64,000 nucleotides of DNA from Archangium lipolyticum (GTDB lineage: Bacteria; Myxococcota; Myxococcia; Myxococcales; Myxococcaceae). The first letter of the stretch is position 1, and every line of letters starts with the position of its first letter. Below are positions 51,578 through 64,000 of this stretch, piece after piece. The position numbers and the translations under genes were made by a program. Location: assembly GCF_024623785.1 (NCBI RefSeq), contig NZ_JANKBZ010000028.1, forward strand, positions 1-64,000, given 5' to 3'. The notes under the pieces were generated by a model. That model was not told where the DNA came from, did not search any database, and was given only the letters and a program-made list of their open reading frames with translations.

Positions 51578-54500
51578 GTGTCGGCGCAAGACGGGTCGTT
51601 GAGGAATGGTCTGGCTGAGGTGCGGGCGCGTCTGACCGCTGCACTTTCTCAGCGGTTGGGAATTGATGCGCGTACGCTCGACGTGTGCGAGCGCTTCAGC
51701 CGGTATGGGCTCGACTCACTGAAGGCCACGGGGTTCATCGCCGAGGTCGGTGCGATGCTCGGGCGCTCGTTGTCTCCCACACTCGTCTGGGAGTATCCAA
51801 CCCTCGAGTCCCTGGCCCGGTATCTCGCCGGAGAGCAGGGTCCCTCGGCCGCGCGGCCCATTTCCCGTGCTTCTTCGGCGGATGAGCCCATCGCCATCGT
51901 CGGTCTGGCATGCCGCTATCCCCAGGCACCGGATCCCTCTGCGTTCTGGCGTCTGCTCGCGGGTGGGCGTGATGCCATCACGGAAGTCCCTCCCGAGCGG
52001 TGGGACGCCGAGCGGCTCTATGATCGCGACCTCTCCACGGCCGGCAAGGCGAACACCCGCTGGGGTGGCTTCCTCGAGCGGGTGGATGGGTTCGATCCCC
52101 TCTTCTTCGGCATCTCGCCCAAGGAGGCGCTCCACATGGATCCGCAACAGCGGCTCATGCTGGAGCTGACCTGGGAGGCGTTGGAGGACGCGGGGATCGC
52201 CGCGGAGCGCCTGCAGGGCTCGCCCACGGCCGTTTGCTTCGGGGTGATCTGGACGGATTACGAGACGCTGTTGCAGCGGCTCGGTTTGCGGCGCATCTCC
52301 CAGCACACGGCGACCGGGTTCCACCACAGCATCATCGCCAACCGCGTTTCCTATGTGCTGGGTCTCCGGGGCCCGAGCCTCGCCATCGACACGGCGTGCT
52401 CCTCCTCGCTCGCGGCGGTGCACCTGGCGTGCGAGAGCCTGCGCAGGGGCGAGTCGACGCTCGCCCTCGCGGGCGGCGTGAACCTGAACATCGCGCCCGA
52501 CAGCACGGTGGGCATGTCCAAAGTTGGTGCCCTCTCGCCCGATGGGCGCTGCTTCACCTTCGATGCGCGCGCCAATGGGTACGTGCGCGGCGAGGGGGCG
52601 GGCGTGGTCGTGCTCAAGCCCCTCTCCCTGGCGATCGCGGATGGCGATCCCATCTACTGCGTCATCCGCGGCGGCGTCATCAACAACAACGGCGGCAGCA
52701 ACGGCCTCACCGCGCCCAACCCCAAGGCCCAGGAGGAGATGCTCCGCCAGGCCTATGCGCGCGCGGGCATCGAGCCCTCCGAGGTGCAGTACGTCGAGGC
52801 GCATGGCACCGGAACGCAGCTCGGAGACCCGATGGAGGCCCGGGCCCTGGGCGAGGTGCTCGGAGCGGGGCGGCCCGCCGACAGGCCGCTGCACATCGGC
52901 TCCTGCAAGACGAACATCGGCCACCTGGAGGCCGCCGCGGGCATCGCGGGGTTGATCAAGGTCGCCCTGTCCATCAAGCACCGCGCGCTCCCACCGAGTC
53001 TCCACTTCGAGATTCCCAACCCGCACATCCCCTTCGCGGAGCTGCGTCTGGAGGTCCAGCGCACCCTCGGGCCCTGGCCCGAGCCGGAGCGGAAGCTCGT
53101 CGCGGGAGTCAGCTCCTTCGGCTTCGGCGGCACGAACTGTCACGTCGTGGTCGAGGAGCCGGACGCGCCCCGGGCGGAGCTCGTGCCCCTGTCGGGCGAG
53201 ACTCCGGAAGCCCTTCGCGAGGCGGCGCGGCGGCTGCTCGAGCGCCTCGACGGCCCCGGGGAGCTGGTGCCCCTGTCCGAGCTGTGCCGCTCGGCCGTGG
53301 CCCACGTCGGCGGACATGCGCATCGCCTAGCGATGACCGTCCGCTCTCGAAAGGAGCTCCGGGAGCACCTCACGGGCTTCCTTCGCGGTGAGCCCAGGGC
53401 GGGGCTGTCGACGGGGCAGGTGGAGTCCGAGCACGCCCGGAAGCCGGTCTTCGTCTTCTCGGGGCAGGGCTCGCAGTGGCCCGGCATGGGCCGGGCGCTG
53501 CTGCGGACCGAGCCGGTGTTCCGGGCCGCGTTGGAGCGGTGCGATCGGCTCGTCCGGGAGCACCTGGGCTGGTCCCTGCTGGCCGAGCTGAGCGCCGATG
53601 ACGCGGCGGCACGGCTGGGGCGCATCCACGTCGCCTTCCCCGCGGTCGTGGCACTGGAGATCGCGCTGGCGGCGCTCTGGCGCTCCTGGGGGATCGAGCC
53701 CGCCGCGGTGGTGGGCCACAGCATCGGCGAGGTCTCGGCCGCGCACGTCGCGGGCATCCTGAGCCTCGAGGACGCCATGCGTGTCATCTGCGCCCAGGGG
53801 CGGCTGCTGAGCCGGCTCAGTGGCCGGGGCGCGATGGGGCTCGTGGGGCTTTCCTGGGAGCAGTCCGCCGAGCTCCTGGCCGGTTACGAGGGCCGGCTGT
53901 GCCGCGCCATCGACGCGAGCGTGGACTCGACGGTGCTGGCCGGTGAGCCGGACGCGCTCGCCGAGGTGTTCGCCACCCTGCGGCGGCGAGGCGTGTTCTG
54001 CCGCCAGGTGGAGACCGACGTGGCGGTGCACAGCCCGCAGGTCGAGGTGCTGCGCGGCGAGCTCTCAGAGGCCCTGCGGGGACTCCGTCCCGGCCGCGCG
54101 CTCATCCCCATTCTCTCCACGGTCACGGGCTCGCCGCTCGAGGGCGAAAGCTTCGATGCTGCCCACTGGGCGAAGAACTTCGCGGAGCCCGTGTTCTTCA
54201 CGGGCGCGCTCTCCCACGCGCTCCGCGAGGGGCACCGCACCTTCCTGGAGGTCGGCCCGCACCCGATCGTCAAACACTCCATCGAGTCGACCCTGCGGCA
54301 TTCCGGCCAGCAAGGGCTCGTCGTGCCGACCCTCCGCCGGCAGGAGGACGAGCGGGGCGTGATGTTCGACACGCTGGGGGTCCTGTATGCCCGGGGTCAG
54401 CACGTCCGGTGGGAGGCGCTCTTCACGGGAGGCACGGAGGAGGGGACCGCTCCCGCCCATGAGGAGCCGGTGCGGGTCCTGCCGCTGTCGGCGCGCAGCC

Positions 54501-57500
54501 CCGAGGCGCTGAAGTCGCTGGCCGCGGCCTACCGTGACTTCCTGGGTGACGGCGCGGCGCGGGGCGCGACACTCGAGGACATCACCTACACGGCGGCGGT
54601 GCGGCGGAGCCATCATGCCCATCGCCTGTCGGTGGTGGGCAGCTCGCGGCGGGAGCTGGCCGAGGCACTGGATGCCTTCGCACGGGGCGAGGCCCGTCCC
54701 GGTGTGAGTCAGGGCCGGGTGGGTCCCGAGGGGCGGGCCCGGGTCGCTTTCGTCTTCCCGGGGCAGGGGTCGCAATGGCTCGGGATGGGCCGCCAACTCC
54801 TGCGCGAGGAACCGGTCTTCCGGGCGGCGATCGAGTCTTGCGAGCGGGCGATGCGGCCCCACGTGGACTGGTCCCTCACGGAGGAGCTCGGCGCGGACGA
54901 GCAGTGCTCGCGCCTGCAAGAGATCGACGTCGTGCAGCCGGTGCTGTTCGCGATGCAGGTGGCGCTGGCGGCACTGTGGCGCTCGTGGGGCGTCGAGCCC
55001 GATGCGGTGGTGGGCCACAGCATGGGCGAGGTGGCCGCGGCGCACGTGGCGGGCGTGCTCGGTCTGGAGGACGCGGCGCGGATCATCTGCCGTCGCAGCC
55101 TCCTTCTGCGCCGCATGAGCGGGCAGGGGGCCATGGCCGTGGTGGAGCTCGGCCTGGAGCAGGCCCGCGAGGCGCTGGCCGGCTACGAGGCAAGGCTCTC
55201 CATTGGCGTGAGCAACAGCGCCCGCTCGACGGTGCTCTCCGGAGACACCGAGGCCCTGGAGGATCTGCTGCGGCGGCTCGAGGGCCAGGGCGTCTTCTGC
55301 CGCCGGGTGAAGGTGAACGTCGCCTCCCACAGCCCGCAGATGGATCCGCTGAAGGAGGATCTCCTGCGCGCGCTCGAGGGAATCTCTCCCCAGCGCGCGG
55401 CGGTGCCCATCTACTCCACGGTGACGGGGCGGACGGGCGATGGGAGCGACTTCCATCCGTCCTACTGGGTCAGCAACCTGCGCGAGCCGGTGCTCTTCCA
55501 TGGCGCCGTCGAGCGGCTGTTGGAGGACGGCCACGGCGTGCTCCTCGAGGTGAGCCCGCACCCCGTGTTGCTCGCCCCCATCGAGGAGACACTGCGCGAG
55601 TCGAAGCGGGACGGGCTCGCGCTCGCCTCGCTGCGGCGACAGGCGCAGGAGCGGCGGAGTCTGCTGGAGTCACTCGCGGCGCTGTACGCGCGGGGCGGCT
55701 CCGTCGACTGGCGGCAGCTGCACCCCTCGGGGGGGCGCGTCGTCGCGCTGCCCATGTACCCGTGGCAGCGGGAGCGGTATTGGCTCGTGGACGACGCGGC
55801 GGCCGCTTCACGGCACGTGAGCGCCGCGCGCGAGGGCGGTCCGGGGCATCCCCTCCTGGGTGGCTCGCTCTCCTCATCCGTGCAGCCCGGCACCTACTTC
55901 TGGGAGCGGGCCGTGAGCACGGAGGCGTTCCCGTACCTCTCCGACCACCGCGTGTGGAGTGAGATCGTCTTCCCGGGCGCGGGCTACGTGGAGATGGCCC
56001 TCTGCGCCGGAGCGGAGGTGCTGGGCGAGACGGGGCTCGTGCTCGAGAATGTTTCGCTCAGCGAGATGCTCACGCTCGCGCCGGATGGGGAGCGGAGCGT
56101 GCAGGTGGTGCTGAGCGAGGAGGGCGCGGACCGGGCCTCCTTCCAGATCTCCAGCCGGGCCGCGGGTGACAAGACCTGGCGCAAGCACGCGGAGGGAAGT
56201 CTGCGCCGGGAGGAGGGCGCCGCCCTGGAGCTGACCGCGGCGCCCGGGGTGCTGCGGGAGCGCCTGGAGGTGGAGGTCTCCTCCGAAGTGCACTACCAGC
56301 GCAGGCAGGAGCAGGGCCTCGAGTACGGCCCCGCGTTCCAATCGCTGCGGCAGCTCTGGCGGAGCGCGCGCGAGGGGGTGGGGCGCCTGGAGCTTCCCGA
56401 GCAGGTGTCCTCCGAGAGCGGGGCGTATCGACTCCATCCCTCGCTCCTGGATGCCTGCCTCCAGGTCGCGGTGGAGCTGGTCTCTCCGGCGGAAGCGGTG
56501 CCGGCGAAGGTGGGGACCCACGTGCCGGTGGGGCTCGGGCGGATGCGGCTCCTCCAGCGGCCCGGGCGTGCGGCCTGGGTGTGGGTGAAGGCCCTGGGTG
56601 ATGCGTCCGCGAGCGAGCGGGAGCACGCCTTCGACATCCGGCTCCTGGATGAGCAGGGCCATGTGCTGATGGAGCTCGAGGGGCTGCGGGTCTACAGGCT
56701 CGAGGCGGGCGCCGCGGTACGCAAGGAGCTCGGCGAGTGGACCTACCAGGTGGAATGGGAGGCGCAGCCGCTGCCGGCGGAGCCGCAGTGGACGGCTCGC
56801 TCGCCGGGGAACTGGTTGATTCTCGGCGATGGCGGTGGCGTGGGCCGGCGACTGGCCGCGTTGCTGCGGGAGCGTGGCGAGACCTGCGTGCTCGTTTCCC
56901 CGGGCGAGTCGTTCGGGGACGCGCTGGGGGCGGGAGCGCCTCCGTGCCGCGGAGTGGTGCACCTGTGGAGCCTCGATTGCGCCTCGAATGACGCGCTCAC
57001 GCCGTCGACGCTGGAGTCCGCGCGGCGGCTCGGCACCACCAGCGTGCTGCACCTGGTGCAGGCGCTCTCGCGGGCCGGCTGGAGGGATCCACCCCGGCTC
57101 TGGCTGGCCACGCGCGGCGCGCGCTCCGTCGGCAAGGCGCCGGAGCGGGTCAATGTGGCCCAGGCTCCGCTCTGGGGTCTGGGGCAGGTGCTGGCCCTGG
57201 AGCAGCCCGAGCTGCGCTGCACCCGCGTGGATCTCGAGGGTGACGCGGACGCGTGCGCCCACGCGCTGTTCCGGGAGCTGTCGTCCACGGCGTTCGAGGA
57301 TCAGGTCGCATGGCGTGGTGGCACGCGGCTCGTGGCGCGGCTCGCTCGGGCGGCGGACGCGTTGGCCGCCAGGGATCCGGCGACATTGCTCCGCGCCGAC
57401 GGCACCTACCTCATCACGGGAGGGCTCGGCGGTCTGGGTCTCGAGGTGGCGCGCTGGCTCGTCACGCATGGAGCACGTCACCTGCTGCTGCTCGGGCGCC

Positions 57501-58605
57501 GTGCCCCATCGGCGGAGGCCGAGCGCACGCTCGCGGAGCTGCGCCAGGCAGGCGCCCGGGTGGAGCCCTTCCAGGCCGATGTCGCGATCCCTGGGGACGT
57601 GGCGCGGGCGCTGGCTCGGGTAGACGAAGCGATGCCGCCGCTGTGCGGTGTGTTCCACGCGGCGGGCCTCCTCGAGGACGGTCTGCTGCTCAACCTCACG
57701 GAGGAGCGCTTCGCGTCGGTGATGGCGCCCAAGGTCCAGGGCACCTGGAACCTCCATGCCCAGACGCGTCATCTGCCGCTGGAGCACTTCGTGCTCTTCT
57801 CCAGCGCGACCTCCCTGCTGGGCACCCCGGGTCAGGCGAACTACTCCGCGGCCAACGCGTTCATGGATGCGCTGGCCCATGCCCGCCGGGCGGAGGGCCT
57901 GCCCGCGCTGAGTATCAACTGGGGCACCTGGACGAACGTCGGCCTCGCGGCGGCGCAAGCCAACCGCGGAGAACGCCTCGAGGCACGTGGCCTGCGTGGA
58001 ATACCGCCGGACAAGGCCCTCACGGCGCTCGGCATGTTGCTGGGGCAGGCCCGTCCGCAGGTGGGCGTGATGGCGCTCGAGCCGAGGCAGTGGCTGGGGT
58101 TCTACCTGGCCGCGGCGCAGTCGCCTTTCTTCACGCGCCTGTCCCAGGAGCGCGCCGGCAGGTCCGCCGTGGAGCCGGGGCGGAGCCGGATCCGCGAGCG
58201 GCTCGAGGCCGTCCGTGGCTCCGAGCGCCGTGCCCTGCTCGAACAGCTCCTGCGCGAGCAGATCGGCGGAGTGCTGAGGATGGCGCCGTCGCGCATCGAG
58301 CCACGCACCCCGCTGGGGAGCCTCGGCCTCGACTCGCTGATGAGCATGGAGATCCGCAACCGCCTGGAGGCGGAGCTGGGGCTGAAGCTCAGCGCGACGC
58401 TGGTCTGGACCTACCCGACGCTCGCCGCGCTCACCCCCTACCTGGCGGAGAAGCTGGGGCTCCCCTTCGAGGACAAGGACGAGGAGCCCCGGGCCGCGGC
58501 GGCTCCTCCACCGGCCGCGCCGAGCGCCGGGCCGGGCAGTGAGATTGACGAGATGTCGGAAGAAGAAGTCGAGCGACTGTTCGCTCAGAGGATGGCGCAG
58601 GGCAA

Positions 58606-58609
<4 letters not shown>
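51578..58609 (+). CDS. Type I modular PKS, loading plus first module: ACP-KS-AT-AT-DH-KR-ACP
   Basis: The 2343-residue protein starts at GTG 51578. Domains: ACP (Ser47 in GLDSL); KS at about 101-530 with the Cys274-His409-His449 triad; AT1 at about 622-925 (GHSIGE, Ser715); AT2 at about 1055-1370 (GHSMGE, Ser1148, with VASHSPQ); DH at about 1424-1700 (His1457, Asp1625); KR at about 1940-2120 (GGLGGLG; B-type Asp in LLEDG); ACP (Ser2253); acidic C-terminal docking helix. Tandem ATs behind an N-terminal ACP match the myxobacterial loading arrangement, where one AT charges the starter ACP and the other loads the extender. No ER is present. Confidence 0.93.

Positions 58610-64000
<5,391 letters not shown>

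Overview
The window is high-GC bacterial DNA that reads as a myxobacterium, most likely of the Cystobacter/Archangium/Myxococcus suborder. The evidence is the strong G/C bias at third codon positions, many sensor kinases and FHA proteins, Cys-rich lipoproteins, a very large secreted RHS protein, dispersed CCCTCTCCC/GGGAGAGGG repeats and a modular polyketide synthase with the myxobacterial ACP-KS-AT-AT loading layout. The genus is an inference; no rRNA or tRNA gene was found to fix it.

Positions 1-16.7 kb hold the tail of tuf followed by the fused S10-spc-alpha ribosomal protein cluster: rpsJ, rplD, rplW, rplB, rpsS, rplV, rpsC, rplP, rpmC, rpsQ, rplN, rplX, rplE, rpsN, rpsH, rplF, rplR, rpsE, rpmD, rplO, secY, adk, infA, rpmJ, rpsM, rpsK, rpsD, rpoA, rplQ. 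The order is canonical except that rplC (L3) is absent between rpsJ and rplD and map is absent after adk. Most spacers longer than about 50 bases carry a strong GC hairpin, and those around secY look like real intrinsic terminators or attenuators.

Positions 16.7-24.2 kb carry a leftward group (membrane protein, TPR lipoprotein, PlsC acyltransferase), a rightward translationally coupled group (deoxynucleoside kinase, DUF2314-like protein, FHA-GAF-AAA-HTH regulator with a degenerate ATPase core) and an EamA exporter. Next come psuG, three histidine kinases in a row (25.4-31.0 kb) preceded by a perfect AT-rich palindrome, a periplasmic cyclase/formamidase-family hydrolase, a lytic transglycosylase, a 78-residue four-cysteine protein with a long leader, a two-CAP-domain secreted protein, a DciA-like DUF721 protein, an 884-residue Cys-rich lipoprotein, and an FHA-GGDEF diguanylate cyclase coupled to an unknown protein.

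Positions 41.8-51.2 kb look like a polymorphic-toxin island. A small lipoprotein gene lies 3 bases upstream of a 1991-residue secreted RHS protein. The RHS tip and the genes after it fall sharply in GC, and are followed by a string of small lipoproteins, membrane proteins and soluble proteins that are immunity candidates. An 86-base partial duplication and an IS21-type transposase relic mark past rearrangement.

Positions 51.6-64.0 kb begin a type I modular PKS: a complete protein (ACP-KS-AT-AT-DH-KR-ACP), then a second module (KS-AT-DH-KR-ACP) with a 4-base overlap that runs off the window. Together they would load a starter and perform two extensions, each with ketoreduction and potential dehydration.
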